Source of the DNA: Leptodactylus fallax
Taxonomy: Eukaryota; Chordata; Amphibia; Anura; Leptodactylidae
DNA length: 64,000 nt
NCBI GenBank assembly: GCA_947044405.1
Contig: CAMRHE010000502.1
Location: 912,001 to 976,000, forward strand
Reading direction: 5' to 3'
Shown: positions 23,290-34,996 of the stretch, piece after piece
Position numbering within the stretch: the first letter of the stretch is position 1
How the letters are laid out: each line of letters opens with the position of its first letter
Program-made: the position numbers and the translations under genes
Notes under the pieces: model-generated
Database searches by the model: none
What the model saw: only the letters and a program-made list of their open reading frames with translations
Told to the model about the DNA's origin: nothing

Positions 23290-24960
23290 TACTAATGCCC
23301 ACTACACCCCTTGATAAATTCTTTGAGGGGTGCAGTTTTCAAAATGTGGTCATTCCTTTGGGGAATCCACTGTTCTAGTACGCTCCAAAAGCTGTTGTGT
23401 CCGGAATACCCATTGAACAGTTTTTGAAGTGTGTGTCTCTGCTGACACAAGTTGGGCTCAACATATCGGGAACGGAAATGGCGAATCTCTGGAAAAATTG
23501 CAATTTTCACTTTTCATTATCAGCTGCGCATTCATTTCTGGAAATTAAATTAATGCAACGCTCAAGGTTTCAAAATTCTCTCTACCTCACTTGATAAATC
23601 CCTTCAGTGGTGTAGTTTCCAAAATGGGAGTCACAAGTCTGCGGATTCCACTTTACTGGCAATTCAGGGGCTCTGCAAAAGTGGCATGACGTCCAAAAAC
23701 CAAACTGTGCTACAAAAACCAAAATAGTCCAAATGTGCCCAAACAGCAGTTTATACCCACATATGACATTAAGTACGTTATCCTGGGTACACCAGTGTCA
23801 TACGTGTGGGCATAAACTACTGTTTGGGCACACAGCAGGGCGCAGATGTGAAGGAGTGCTATGTGCTTTTGGAGCGCAGATTTATATTGTTGGTTTTTGG
23901 ACACCATGTCACATTTGCAGAGACCCTAAAATTGTCCCTACAAAAAGGGGTCACTGCTTGAGGGATTCCAATTTACTGGCACCTTTAGGGCTCTGCTAAA
24001 ACAACATGGCATCCAGAAAGTTCCTCTAAATCAATACTCCAAAAGCTAAAAAGTGCAGTGCTCCTTCCCTTCTGAGCCCTGCTGTGTGCCCAAGCAACAG
24101 TTTACACCCACATATATATTTTTTGTCCCCAGTCTAGCCCACTTAATAGTTTTAGGATTATGTGTTTCTGACAAAAAGTGGCCACAATATATTGGGCACT
24201 GAAATGGCATGTTTCTTTAAAAATTTCAATTTTCACTTTGTACATTAATATTTGGGAAGCGTTTTTAGGCTCACAATGATAATACCCCTTGATGCATTCC
24301 TTGAGGGGTGTAGTTTCTAAAATGGGGTCACTTTTGAGGGGTTTCCATTGTGTTGGTACATTAGGAGCTCTGCAAATGCGACACCTGAAAACTATTCCAG
24401 CCACATCTGCCCTCCAAAAACCAAATAGCGCTCTTTCCATTCTGAGCCCTGCCATGTACACATACAGCAGATTACAACCATATATGGGACATTTCTGTGT
24501 TCAAAAGAAATTGTGTAACAATCTGTGGTGTTTTTTTTCTTCTTTAACCACTTGCAAAAATTAAAAATTTTGAGCTAAATTGACGGTTTATTGGAAAAAA
24601 AAGTAATTTTTCATTTTTACGTCCCAAAGTCAATAAAATCTGTGAAACAGCTGTGAGGTCAAACTGCTCACTATATCCCTAGATAAATTCTATGAGGAAT
24701 GTAGTTTCCATAACAGGGTCACTTTTGTGGGTTTCCATTGTATTGATAATTTAGGCGCTCTGCAAATGCGACATGGCACTATTCCAGCAAAATCTGCCCT
24801 CCAAAAGCAGAATAGCGCTCTTTCCACTCCTAACTCCGCCATGTATACATAAAGCAGATTACGACCACATATGTGGGGTATTTCTGTGCTTGGGAGAAAT
24901 TTCAAAACAATCTGTGAGATGCATTTTCTCCTTTAACCCTTTGTGAATGTGTTAATTTTA
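23290..24960. repeat. Tandemly reiterated repeat block of about 350-400 bp units
   Basis: Four diverged units each contain a ccttgataaattctttgagg / ggggtgtagtttctaaaatg opening, a block like ggctctgcaaatgcgacatg, ccaaaagc..aatagcgctc, and an ending with acaatctgtg. They begin near 23307, 23590, 24285 and 24665. I recognise this text as a family abundant in frog genomes; its class is not evident from this copy. Confidence 0.6.
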
Positions 24961-25049
24961 GGGCTAAATGAATTCATCATTGAAAAAATATGAAATGCCT
25001 AAATTTCATGTCACCTCCACCTCCATTTCCGTGAAATGCTTAAAGGGTA

Positions 25050-25530
25050 AAATATATATACTCACCATTCCTCAGTAGTGACCTGTGGCTGATGACATCA
25101 GTGAGAGGGCCAGATAACATCAATCACATCCAGGACGGAAGACTGGATGCTGCAGCAAAGCTCGTGAAAGGTGAGAAAAAATGTTTTTTATTATTTTACA
25201 CATCTTCCCTAGTCTCTGATAATTATTATGGTCTGGGGACAGGAGAGACCCCAGAGTATAATAAGCACACTTCCAGTTTAGACCAGGCTCAGACTGGGCT
25301 CAGCCACAGCATTGGGTCTTCTTCCCTGGGCATCCTCAGTGCATTCCAGCCCTGACCATGTCATTAGCCCCAGGTCACCAATGAGACCTATGATTGGGTC
25401 TCAGCAGTTACTTGATGAGTTGTAGACATCATGACACTTTGTTGACACGCAAGCTCAGTAGGAAACAATTCTTGCAGATGAACCTCATAAATATTTGAGA
25501 AATGCGTCTTGTGAGGTTTGCCCTTCACTA
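25050..25530. repeat. Interspersed repeat, family shared with 52080-52320
   Basis: Blocks such as gaccccagagtataataagc and acctcataaatatttgagaa...cttgtgaggtttgccc recur in the same order at about 52165-52285 (gatcccagaatataataata, acctcatgaatattcctgaa, cttgtgaggttcaccc). Non-coding; edges approximate. Confidence 0.5.
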
Positions 25531-25716
25531 ATCGTATCCATTGGCAACCTATCAAGAAACTGTCACAACTGAGACAATAATATGAAAATCTTTAACATTT
25601 TGACAATTTTTTTATTCTTTATATTAGCAAAACTGGTTAACGTCCAATTCTACATATGGTTGTGTTTATGGGAAAACCCTCTAAAATGAAGAATCATCCG
25701 ACAGGATAAAATCACC

Positions 25717-26321
25717 TTAAATAGTTGAAGTGAATGGAGATGGTGGATGAATCGGTGGAATGATTGGGTTATTACTCTTGGCAGTCAGATTGTACTTCAG
25801 TATTGCCATGAAGGTCAACCAGTCAGCGACCATCTCCAGAAGCGAGGTATCAGGCAATGTGGGATCTGCCAGAATGTATAAATTAAAGGAACATGAACAT
25901 GTTTTATCCAATCTGCAGACACCAAATAAAAAGTAAAGTAAGTTGAGAAGCTCGATATATAATTTTGTGGCAAAAAGTTGTGTATTATCATTTATGCTAG
26001 TTCTGGGCTTGGATGGGCGGCCTACTCAGTGATTGGCATCTTACCTTTATGAATGAATGTATACAGGGATTGGTTGTGATGGTCACATATCCATGTTACA
26101 ACATCATCACTGGAGCAGGAAGACGAGATCAGCAGAAGACCATGGAAGTGTCGGTCTGAAGTGAAGGGGGATGGGTAAGGGGAAAACCCATTTTTTCCTG
26201 GTTTGACAACCTCTTTTACTATTGCCTGCTGCCCACTGACAAAATATGTCTGTGCAATCAGAGATGGCTTATTAGTCTCCATGCCTTCCCCATCGCTGTA
26301 TACAGCTATAGGAGCAGCCAT
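25717..26321 (-). CDS. Possible two-exon host gene of unknown function
   Basis: I do not recognise the product. An upstream open exon (from an ATG at 26321 with AxxATGG context, or an earlier ATG at 26351) runs to 26045. It ends AAAG|GTAAGA, a strong donor. A second exon starts at 25865 after TTCTGGCAG and runs to a stop at 25717. The 179-base intron is phase 1 and the split codon (G|AT) keeps both frames open, which is the main support. The product would have about 141 residues: a neutral N-terminal part (LIAQTYFVSGQQAIVKEVVK), a short hydrophobic patch (HGLLLIS), and a C-terminal part with SLLEMVADWLTFMAILKY. No transposon signature was found. Further upstream exons may exist: a CAG acceptor-like site precedes 26360. 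The ends could also be chance open frames. Confidence 0.35.
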
Positions 26322-26379
26322 AATGCAGCTTCCTCCCTGCCCAGAGGTCATATGATCCACCTGGTGCAGGGACCTACAG

Positions 26380-27457
26380 GAGCTGCTGGGTTCTAGAGGA
26401 CCCAGATCAACAATGCACTATAATGCTAGGAGACTGTATCCCTCCTGTAACTGGGGCCAATGTATCAGTCTAACCCTAAAGTATCAGTCTCAGTCACAGG
26501 ATAAATAAGCAAAAAAAAAAAAAAAGCCCTAATAAAGGCCCCGACTGGTGCAGTGTCTGACTGATTTATGTAGAGCCTCTGTTGTCTGTGCACCAGAATG
26601 CAGGGCTTTAGCAGTTAAGAATTGGTGTAGATTTCCAATATAACTAATGCCAGAAAACTGTATAATAAAAAAAAGTTGGGCTGAGGTGTCCCTGCCCCAG
26701 ACCAACCATCCCCCCGCCCCCGCTCTACCCACATTTGCCCAATGTGATGAGTGAGGCACAGAATGGAGTTGTGGTGCATGTTTGGCACAAAAATGGACCT
26801 GGCACTAAGTGTGTGCCACAATATCACCCCTTTACACCAGAAAAATGGTGTAGAGAGATTGATAAATTTCCCAACTTGTAGGTAAAAAAAAATGACTAAG
26901 TCCAAAAAAATAGAATAATAAAATAGAGCAAAGGAAGCCAAAACTATGCCCACATCGCAGGTTTAAGTTTCACCCCCTGCAACACAAAACTATGTGTCAC
27001 TTACATAAAAGTTTCAATAATAAAAGGGAAAATTATTTAAAAAGTAGTAGTTTGTGATATTAAAAAAAATGGAAAAATGTATAAAGCAAATAAGTTATTC
27101 TGCCCTATTTTTTTTACATTTGCCCAGATATTAAATAAACGGAAAAAAATGCAAAAATAAAAAAGGCATAAAAATAAAGCCCTATTTATCAGTGAAAAAA
27201 TTGCAAAAATTATTTGAACAACCCAAACAAAATAACTATGGTACAGCCTTCAAAAACACAAAAAAAATCGGAAGATGTGTCCGGTCATAAACCAGGGAAA
27301 ATGGCCCAGTTATGAAGGTTACAGTAGGTATTCATAAACCAGTGTACGGTAAAGGCCACATTTTACTACAAGTTTACTAGGTTGATCATTTTTACAATTT
27401 CCTTTCAAAAACCCTATGCAAGCAGCCTGTCCAGGAACAGACCACAGAGGGGTCTAC
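26380..27457. other. No gene seen; AT-rich spacer
   Basis: A-runs and low-complexity AT-rich sequence; the C-rich patch near 26710 is isolated. No feature supported. Confidence 0.4.
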
Positions 27458-28062
27458 AGCTGGCCATACACATTAGACTTTAGACTGCTGCAGTGGCAGA
27501 TTTTGATAGTCCATACATAAACCTTATAAACCTTCGAATGTTCGTCCCATACAGTTGACCATCAACTAACGTTGGTTACAGCTAAAATCTGTTTTGTTGG
27601 ATTTTTTTGAACATCTGTTGGCTGTAATGGTTGTGCATGGGCTAGACTGACAGACCCGTGGGCAATTTGTTTCCTTGGCATGTATTTTGCAAGATATGGG
27701 CTGGTCAGAAACCTTGTGGGTTAGAAAGAACATTTTGTATCATGAAAGTATATGTGTGTGTGTGGGTCATATCCCTTGTGTACATATGTCAAAATATATT
27801 ATCAAAAATTAGTTCATATTTTAACTTTTTTATGAAAATATTTTTAATCTGTTTTCATAAAACGGTTTTGGAAACCTGACATCATTTTGTTTGTGTCACT
27901 TTCTTACATGGTCAGAATTTAATCTGGTAAGAATCACGTGTTTGGGGTAAATCAATGTGCATTGGAACAATTGTTGTTTGTGTGTGGGACAGTCGTCTGT
28001 ACCTACTATAGATGATTGAAGACGAATGATAGCAATCTAAAATCTGATGTGCATGGGCAGCT
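27458..28062. mobile_element. MITE-like element with inverted ends, about 605 bp
   Basis: The left end agctggccatacacattaga followed by ctttagactg pairs with the right end caatctaaaatctgatgtgc followed by atgggcagct. The interior is non-coding. A clear target duplication was not found, so the superfamily is not assigned. Confidence 0.55.
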
Positions 28063-28149
28063 TAACAACTCTTAGTTTTTACTGATAATTAATTAATCAT
28101 TTCCACTACTTATATTTCTATATATCCAATTTCTACCAGATTTCTTCTC

Positions 28150-29088
28150 TCAATGCCTTGATTTCCTGTTGGTGTAAAAACTTTTCAGGGTCTCGATAAT
28201 CTCTTTGTTTCTCATGCTCTATATTATTGGATTGGTAAATGGGGTGAGCATAACAAAGAGCAAAGATTTTAACTTGTTTTCATAGAAGGCGTTTGTACGT
28301 GCTGGAGACAGGTAGACAGCAATGAGGGAGCCGTAGTAAGTGCAGACCACTAGAAGGTGAGAGCTACATGTCGAGAAGGCTTTTCTTTTACCTTTTGTGA
28401 AGGACATCTTAAAAATCACAACAAAGATGCAGATATAGGTTACAGTGATGGAGACAAAAGGAAAGTAAAACACTAAAATGCAAAATAAGAAGTCCAGCCA
28501 ATCCAGTACATAGACCTCAGAAGTCGAGAGAGCAAGAAGAGGGGAAAAATCACAATAGAAATGGTCAATGATGTTAGAGGAACAGAACTGTAATTGAATT
28601 AGCATAATGACCTCAATTTTTATGAGAACAATCCCTAATAACCAAGTCCCAAAGACCAAGCTGATAGATAAAGTCATATTCATTATGGAAGAATACCGTA
28701 ATGGGAAACAAATGGCCAAGTATCGGTCAAAAGACATCACCATGAGGGTGAAAGACTGAGCGCAGGTGGCAACAAATAGAAAGTAGAACTGAAAGATACA
28801 ACTATTGAAGGACATACTGCCACCTTCCAACCATAGGATGACCAGCATATTTGGTACAATACTGGTGGTGAGACTCAGGTCAGCCAGTGACAGATTTGAG
28901 ATAAAGAAGTACATTGGACAGTGGAGACGGTAATTGTAGGACACCAATATGATGATCATAAAATTTCCAAGAAATGTGAACATGTACACAAGAAAAGCAA
29001 GACTAAAGAAGACAATCCGAGACTTGTGGATATTTTGGAAGCCAATGAAAAAGATCTCAGTCACTGTGGTCTGGTTGTCGCCACACAT
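28150..29088 (-). pseudogene. Olfactory receptor OR B, interrupted by a premature stop in TM7
   Basis: A close paralogue of OR A and OR C, with ATG at 29088 (MCGDNQTTVTEIF; sequon NQT), GN in TM1, CPMYFFISNLSLAD, MSFDRYLAIC, the EC2 cysteine in DHFYCD, and RKAFSTCSSHLLVV. The open frame stops at 28219-28221: the tyrosine codon of the NPIIY motif (TAC in A and C) is TAG here. The downstream codons (SMRNKEIIETLKSFY) remain in frame to a natural stop at 28150, so a single substitution removes 23 residues. These include the end of TM7 and the whole C-terminal tail. No other lesion is visible, so the inactivation looks recent. Read-through or population polymorphism cannot be excluded. Confidence 0.9.
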
Positions 29089-29868
29089 GATCCAGAACAA
29101 TGGGCTTCTTCTAGTCTAAAAAGTAAATAATTAGTGGAAATCTGTAAAGTGTGAAATATTTCTTACGTATTGTATATAATACCATGATTACTAATTGATA
29201 CAAGAGAAATCTTTCTTAACGTTTCACTTGTGGTACAAGATGACTAGCGTTAAAAAGTTTTTTTGTGTGTCTTTTAGTCGATGTTTTGCAACAGTATATC
29301 TAAGTCAAAACCAGAAGATCACACTGTTCTGTAATTTCAACCCTCTCTAGGTAATAGTGCAAAAAAAATTTCTACAAAATACACACTTGTGATTAAGGTG
29401 TAACTCGTAAAAAGTTTTTACATTTTGTCATCTCATATATCAAATCACAGGATATCTCAAAACTGTAAAAAATAAAAGGAAGGATATTGTATCTGTAGAA
29501 CCAATACTAAATTATTGTAAAGATTTAGAAAAACATGGCTGTTGTCTCCCATAAAAAAAAGTCACACTAATGGGTGGGTAATATAAAAAAAATAAAAACA
29601 AAATACAGGAAAAAATAGATTGATAATAATGTATGATAAACTAAATAACCAGGATGGCCGCCACTGACGTTCCTGCTAATTCTCTATATATCTTGGTGCA
29701 TGAAAAACCCTTCAGAACTTTCTAGATTTTTTTTTTCTACATTAGATTTTCACAAAAGACTTAAAGTTGGAGTAAAGAGAAGCAAATCAAACAAATGAGT
29801 CAAAAATATAAGACTTTACCATATATTTATAGAAGAAAATATTCCAATACCACATATCTGTGAGTTCT

Positions 29869-31330
29869 AAAAGTATGTGAACCTTTAGGATTAGCAGATA
29901 ATCTGAAGGTGTTGTCAATCAATGGGATGACCATCAGGTGTGATGGAAACAACTTGCTTTATGTAAAGAACATGGACCTATAAAAGTCTGATCTTCACAA
30001 CACATGTTTATGGAAGTGTATCATGGCATCAACAAAGGAGACTTGTGAGGACCTCAGAAGAAGAGTTCTTGATGCTCATCAGAATGTAAATGGTTACAAA
30101 ACCATCTATAAAGAGTTTGGACTCCACCAATCCATAGTCAGACATATTGTGTACAAATGGAGGAAATTCAAGACCATTATTACGCTCCCCATGAGTGGTC
30201 ACCAACAAAGATTACACCAAGAACAAGGAATATGATCTGTGAAGTCTATGGAACCCATGGTAATCTAATCTCTAAGCAATTCAGCTAATGTTATTGTTAA
30301 TGAGTCTACCATCAGGAGGCCACTGAACAACTGTGGTTGATATGTCAAGATTGGAACGAGAAAGCTGCTGCTCCCCACACTGCCCATTTGCAATTTGCTA
30401 AAGATCACCTGCAAAAGGCAGAATGCTATTGAAACAATGTTGTGTGGACGGATGAAACCAAAATAGAGCATTTGGTATAAAAAAGATGTTGGATATACAA
30501 CAGCTTAGCTTTTGTCTGTATTTGCTGGATTGACTGCAGTTGATTTGACTCTGCCACATCCAGCACTCACACTCTGCAACAAAAGAAGAGTTATTTACTT
30601 ATGTTATTTGTACAGCACCAAAATGTTCCACAGCACTTTTAAAGACAATGTTGTTCATTATCCGATATAGGACTTACAATGTAAACTGCCTGTCAGTATG
30701 ATTCTGGAGTGTGGAAGGAAACCCATGTAAAACAGGGCGAACATACAAAGCCTTTGAAGATGATGTCCTTGGTTGGATTCTAACAAAGGACTCCAGTGCT
30801 GTAAGGCCACAGTGCTGACCACAAGGCCACCATGCCAGCCCTGCATTATTATGTTTCGAATAAGGAAAACCCTGCATTTCAGCATAAAACCCTCATACAA
30901 CCTGTGGAACAATGTGCAGGACGGCTTGTCATCATGGACGAAACAATTAATTCTGAATTATACCAGCAAATTCTAAAGGAAATTGTCAATACTTTTGACT
31001 GTGAGTTGAATCTCAAGTGAACATGGGTCATGCAGCAAGACAATGACCCCAAGTACACAAGTGACTCTAGTTAAGAATGGTCATGGAAGGATAAAATCAA
31101 AGTATTAGAATGGTCAAGTCAAAGTCATGACCTTAGTCCAACAGAAATGTTGAGGAACGACCTGAAGCAAACAGTTCATGGGAGAAAACCACCAACATAA
31201 CAGAGTTGAAGCTGTTTTATAAAGAGGGTAAGGCTAAAATTCCCCCAAGTCAATGAGCAGGGCTAACTAACAGTTACCAAAAATATTTCAATGCATTTAT
31301 AACTGTGCAAGAAAGTTTCCGAAGCTTTCC
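29869..31330 (+). pseudogene. Decayed Tc1-like element with transposase remnants
   Basis: The terminus is tatgtgaacctttaggatta. From about 30023 a frame reads STKETCEDLRRRVLDAHQ and then YKTIYKEFGL, the paired-like DNA-binding domain of a Tc1-type transposase, followed by YKWRKFKT. Further on are TDETK near 30450, MQQDNDPKY near 31030 (second catalytic Asp) and a diverged ...SPTEMLRNDLKQ near 31140, where the third catalytic residue is in place. Stops and shifts make it non-functional. Its middle is split by a short interspersed repeat. The matching relic, in the same place, is found in the OR C intron (62030-62335). Confidence 0.8.
30592..30846. mobile_element. Short interspersed repeat inserted in the Tc1 relic
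   Basis: Contains ttgtacagcaccaaaatgtt, a ggacttacaatgtaaactgc block, ggagtgtggaaggaaaccca, and ends near gctgaccacaaggccaccat. I recognise this text as a SINE-like family common in frogs. The transposon sequence resumes on each side (gaagagttat | tatgtttcg), supporting an insertion; a possible short duplication (ttat) flanks it. Confidence 0.55.
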
Positions 31331-31850
31331 GACACCAATGTAATAGCAAGACTACTTCAAAAACAAATACAAAAATTCTACTATACCATGATAATAAAAT
31401 GAATAATAATAATAAATTGAGAAGACTCCGATCATTGAATAGGACAAGGTTAGGGGGCAAACAAATAAAAAATACATCCCTGAGCAGCCTGAAGATCTAA
31501 AGAGAATAGAGAGCGTCACAGAGAATGAGAGATATCTGCATAAAATGGAACTTGAAAGATAAATTCAGTGGCCAGAGCAACAAGGAATTTTTTGGGGGAA
31601 AGAATCAGTTTGTATAAGAGACTTTTGGTGTTTTTTTCTCCTTTTGGTTCAACTGAAAGTATTAGATTTTTTTTTCCACTCCACTATCTAAGCGCTAATG
31701 ACATTAATATTTATAATAAATTGCTTAAAACTTGTCACAAAATCAGGATCATTATTGCTGTAATAAAAATAGCAAAATAAAATAAACACTCAAAAGTATC
31801 AAAGTGTGCGGTCATTGAGAGGAGAGAAGATGAACTGAGCGAAGATTATT

Positions 31851-31915
31851 AGAAGGAATATAAATTAGAAGGAATATAAATTAGAAGGAATATAAATTAG
31901 AATTAATATAAGTTA
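31851..31915. repeat. 16-bp tandem repeat, 4 copies
   Basis: Unit ttagaaggaatataaa, with the last copy altered. Confidence 0.8.
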
Positions 31916-32063
31916 GAAGTCATATTACACTTTGCTTTTATATTTTCCAGATCGGATATCATCATTTATTAAACTGATGTTTTAGGTTTTTATTTCAGCA
32001 GATGAATATTTTTTAGAATTTCAGTAATATAATCTGATATTATTTCATTTGTTTTTTACTTAC

Positions 32064-32145
32064 AGTTGCAGACTCGGGGGGGGGGGCTTAGATAATCTGG
32101 GTTCAGTCGTTTTCACGTGTCTTTCTCAGACCTTTCCTGCTGTAA
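32064..32145 (-). other. Noncoding exon 1 of OR B (inferred)
   Basis: Same layout as OR A: TATAAAAG, then about 105 bases, then AACT|GTAAGT. The exon carries an 11-base G-run on the plus strand (32080-32086 region) not present in the A and C copies, replacing the tggagatcag block. Confidence 0.6.
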
Positions 32146-32168
32146 CATTTCTCAGGAATTTCTTCTCT

Positions 32169-32176
32169 CTTTTATA
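32169..32176 (-). promoter_or_regulatory. TATA box of OR B
   Basis: TATAAAAG in the context ATAGTATAAAAGAG, identical to OR A. Alignable sequence continues a further 280 bases or so upstream, including a homeodomain-like AATTAT core in a block shared by all three promoters (ttgatgttatgaataaacat). Confidence 0.65.
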
Positions 32177-32199
32177 CTATTATTAACCAAAGGAGACCA

Positions 32200-32990
32200 A
32201 TTTTGAGTCTGTTACAAAAAAAAGAATAACCTGTCGCTGAGGTATCCACATGGGATAAATCATAAAGTCCCTCAATAATTGATGTTATGAATAAACATGT
32301 AGTTATTCCCTGAATTCTCTCACCTCATATCCCCAAATGCTTAATTCTGCACCTCAAACACACAATGATACATAAAACAGGTCACAGACAATTATATGAC
32401 TAATGGAACCGAATTATCAGATTATTGAAGAATTCAACAAATGTCATTTTTAATATAACAAAAATATTTTATTCATTTTCTTCTTCCTCTTCTTTTTATG
32501 CTTAGTATTATTATTGGCAAGGAATATGCAAATAAGATCTCACTGGTGAAAAAGAGGAATTTCCTCTTAGTGCCACCTATTGAAAGGAGTTCCCTATAGA
32601 TTCTGCTTGTTGTATCTTTAATTATACAGCGGACAGAGATTGATATGTATCTGTATCAGACAATAGATATCCAAGACTAATTACCAAGAGTATGGAAAAG
32701 TGTAGGGTCATTGAATATGCTGGTAGATAGTCAATTGTGACGTAGTGGAACGTTATTTTGGGGCTAAATGTATTTACCAGTGACCCTAAGCTAGCCAAAG
32801 TTTGGTGCAAAGTTGTCTCTTCTCCCATGGAGATCAAAGGCATATATGTGACCCCCTGCTGCTCCTCCTGCTAATTATAAACAAGTGGGTTTAATGGGAG
32901 GACAAAGTCAAAACAAAAAATGTGTTGACAGAATTGCTATGTAACATTTAGGAGAAGAAAAAAAAAGGAAAGACATGGACCGCACATTCC
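32200..32990. other. Upstream region of OR B; otherwise no gene seen
   Basis: The first 300 bases align to the 5' flanks of the other two OR promoters. The rest holds no recognised feature. Confidence 0.4.
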
Positions 32991-32995
32991 AGTAT

Positions 32996-33151
32996 TATAC
33001 ATTATATTACACCTCTAGCTATACAGCTGAGCATCCTACTAGTTATACCTCTAGCTATACAACTGAGCATCCTACTGGTTATACCTCTAGCTATACAGCC
33101 GAGCATCCTACTGGTTATACCTCTAGCTATACAGCCAAGCGTCCTACTGGT
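32996..33151. repeat. 36-bp minisatellite, left part (about 4 copies)
   Basis: Unit tatacctctagctatacagc followed by cgagcatcctactggt. This is the left part of the array that resumes at 36501; the LINE between the two parts was inserted into the array. Confidence 0.9.
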
Positions 33152-33182
<31 letters not shown>

Positions 33183-33357
33183 GTCCTTTAATAGCCCCAC
33201 AAGGGGGAAATTCGGTGTGTCACAACAAAAAAAAAAAAAAAAAGACAAATACAAATTGTACAGGAATGTTCCAAGGTGAGAGGCATTACATTAATAGCAG
33301 ACGGACAGATAGGACGTAGCAGAGGGGGGGGGGGATTTAAACAGGCAGAGAGATATT

Positions 33358-34854
33358 TCAGTTCTCTGTGTGTAATGATCTCCGCTTAGGTCGGTGTTGG
33401 TTGTACAGCCTAACCGCGGTGGGGAGGAAAGACTTCCAATAGCGCTCCTTCTCACACCTAGGGTGGAGCAGTCGGTCACTGACAGTACTGCTCAGCGCGA
33501 TCCCAGTCTCATGCATGGGATGGGACTTCTTCTTCTGCATGGAGCTCACCACGGACAGTATCCTTCTGTCACACACCACCTGCACTGGGTCCAGTGGGCT
33601 CCCCAGGACAGAGCTGGCCTTTATAATCAGCTTGTCAAGTTTATTTCTGTCCCTGGTTGATATACTGCTCCCCCAGCAGGCCACTCCAAAGAAGATGGCT
33701 GATGCCACTACCGAGTTGAAGAAAGTTCTAAGAAGTGCCCCCCGGATTCCAAAGGCTCTCAGTTTCCTAAGCAGGTAGAGCCTGCTGTGGCCCTTCCTGT
33801 ACAGGGCCTCCATATGATCTGCCCAGTCCAGCTTATTATTAAGGAGCAAACCCAGGTACTTATAGGTGTTCACAATCTCGATGCCCGTCCCCAGAATGTC
33901 CACTGGTTTAGGAGGGCTTCTGCCTTTGCGGAAGTCCACCACCATCTCCTTGGTCTTCCCCGCGTTAATCTTCAGGTGGTTCCGGTGGCACCAGTCCACA
34001 AAGTCCTGGTTCAGTTCTCTGTACTCCCTGTCATCATCATCTGTGATGAGACCCACTATTGCAGAGTCGTCAGAATACTTCTGTAGGTAGCAGCTGGATG
34101 AGTTGCACCTAAAATCTGCAGTGTACAGTGTGAAGAGGAAAGGGGCGAGAACCGTACCCTGAGGTGCCCCCGTATTACAGATCACGGTACCTGACACACA
34201 GTCTCGGGCTCTCACGTACTGAGGTCGATTTGTGAGGTACTCTAGGATCCAGTTGGAGAGGTGGTGGTCCACTCCAGCAAGGCCCAGCTTGTCCCTCAAT
34301 AACCTGGGCTGTATGGTGTTAAAAGCACTGGAGAAGTCAAAGAACATTATTCTCACTGTGTTCCCTGGTTTCTCCAGGTGAGACAGAGCCCTGTGCAGAA
34401 GATGGATGATGGCATCATCTACCCCAATGCCTGGCCGATAAGCAAACTGGAAGGGGTCCATAGCGGGGCTCACTAGAGGGCGTAGATGTGTGAGAACCAA
34501 TCTCTCTAAGATCTTCATCAGGTGGGATGTCAGTGCTACAGGTCTGTAGTCGTTGAGGTCCATAGGGTGGGGTTTCTTTGGAACTGGTACCACACAAGAA
34601 GATTTCCATAATTCAGGGACTATTTCCTGCCTCAGGCTCATATTATACATATATGTAATTATACCACACAGCTGGTCCCCGCAAGTCTTAATTAGCCTTG
34701 CACTGATGTCATCTGGCCCTGCGGCTTTCCTCGCCTTGATCTTTTTCATCTCCTTCCTCACCTGGGCCTGTGTGAAGGTCAGACTGTGGCCAGATAAAGA
34801 CGGATTTCTGGATTTACTGGTCTGTTGGGAAGTGGCCGCATGGGGAGAAGTCAT
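33358..34854 (-). CDS. LINE reverse transcriptase part of ORF2 (3' portion)
   Basis: An open frame of 498 codons, with ATG at 34854. It is really the continuation of the endonuclease frame upstream, shifted by one base. RT motifs in order: AAGPDDIS at 44-51, NDYRPVALTS at 101-110, FQFAYRPG at 135-142, FFDFSSAFNT at 171-180 (first catalytic Asp), GAPQGTVLAPFLF at 229-241, and YSDDSA at 260-265 with both catalytic Asp residues. The usual YADD/FADD is YSDD here. The C-terminal end contains HPRCEKERYWKSFLPTAVRLYN. No internal stop is present, so this part is well preserved. Confidence 0.85.
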   Translation of the reverse strand: MTSPHAATSQQTSKSRNPSLSGHSLTFTQAQVRKEMKKIKARKAAGPDDISARLIKTCGDQLCGIITYMYNMSLRQEIVPELWKSSCVVPVPKKPHPMDLNDYRPVALTSHLMKILERLVLTHLRPLVSPAMDPFQFAYRPGIGVDDAIIHLLHRALSHLEKPGNTVRIMFFDFSSAFNTIQPRLLRDKLGLAGVDHHLSNWILEYLTNRPQYVRARDCVSGTVICNTGAPQGTVLAPFLFTLYTADFRCNSSSCYLQKYSDDSAIVGLITDDDDREYRELNQDFVDWCHRNHLKINAGKTKEMVVDFRKGRSPPKPVDILGTGIEIVNTYKYLGLLLNNKLDWADHMEALYRKGHSRLYLLRKLRAFGIRGALLRTFFNSVVASAIFFGVACWGSSISTRDRNKLDKLIIKASSVLGSPLDPVQVVCDRRILSVVSSMQKKKSHPMHETGIALSSTVSDRLLHPRCEKERYWKSFLPTAVRLYNQHRPKRRSLHTEN

Positions 34855-34996
34855 TGTGGTGGGGGAAGCTGAAGGACATACTGGGGTGGGAGGAGCTGGT
34901 GTGTGATCAAATCTGTTGAAGAATAGGTTTAGTTCATTAAGCCAATTAACATCTGCCTCAATCTGGCAGACAGACTGTTTATGACCCGAAATTGAC

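Larger units (their letters stand above)
29111..32063 (-). other. 5' intron of OR B
   Basis: Inferred 2953-base intron between the donor at 32058-32063 (GTAAGT) and the acceptor AG at 29111-29112, after which the coding exon begins AAGAAG as in OR A and OR C. It contains a Tc1 relic with a nested repeat. Unlike the OR A intron it was enlarged by these insertions. Confidence 0.55.

Noticed and set aside
29086..29100. An upstream start for OR B four codons before MCGDN
   Set aside because: The codon is TTG, not ATG; A and C begin at the MCGDN methionine.
33394..34906. Plus-strand frames over the LINE
   Set aside because: Antisense shadows of the reverse transcriptase.
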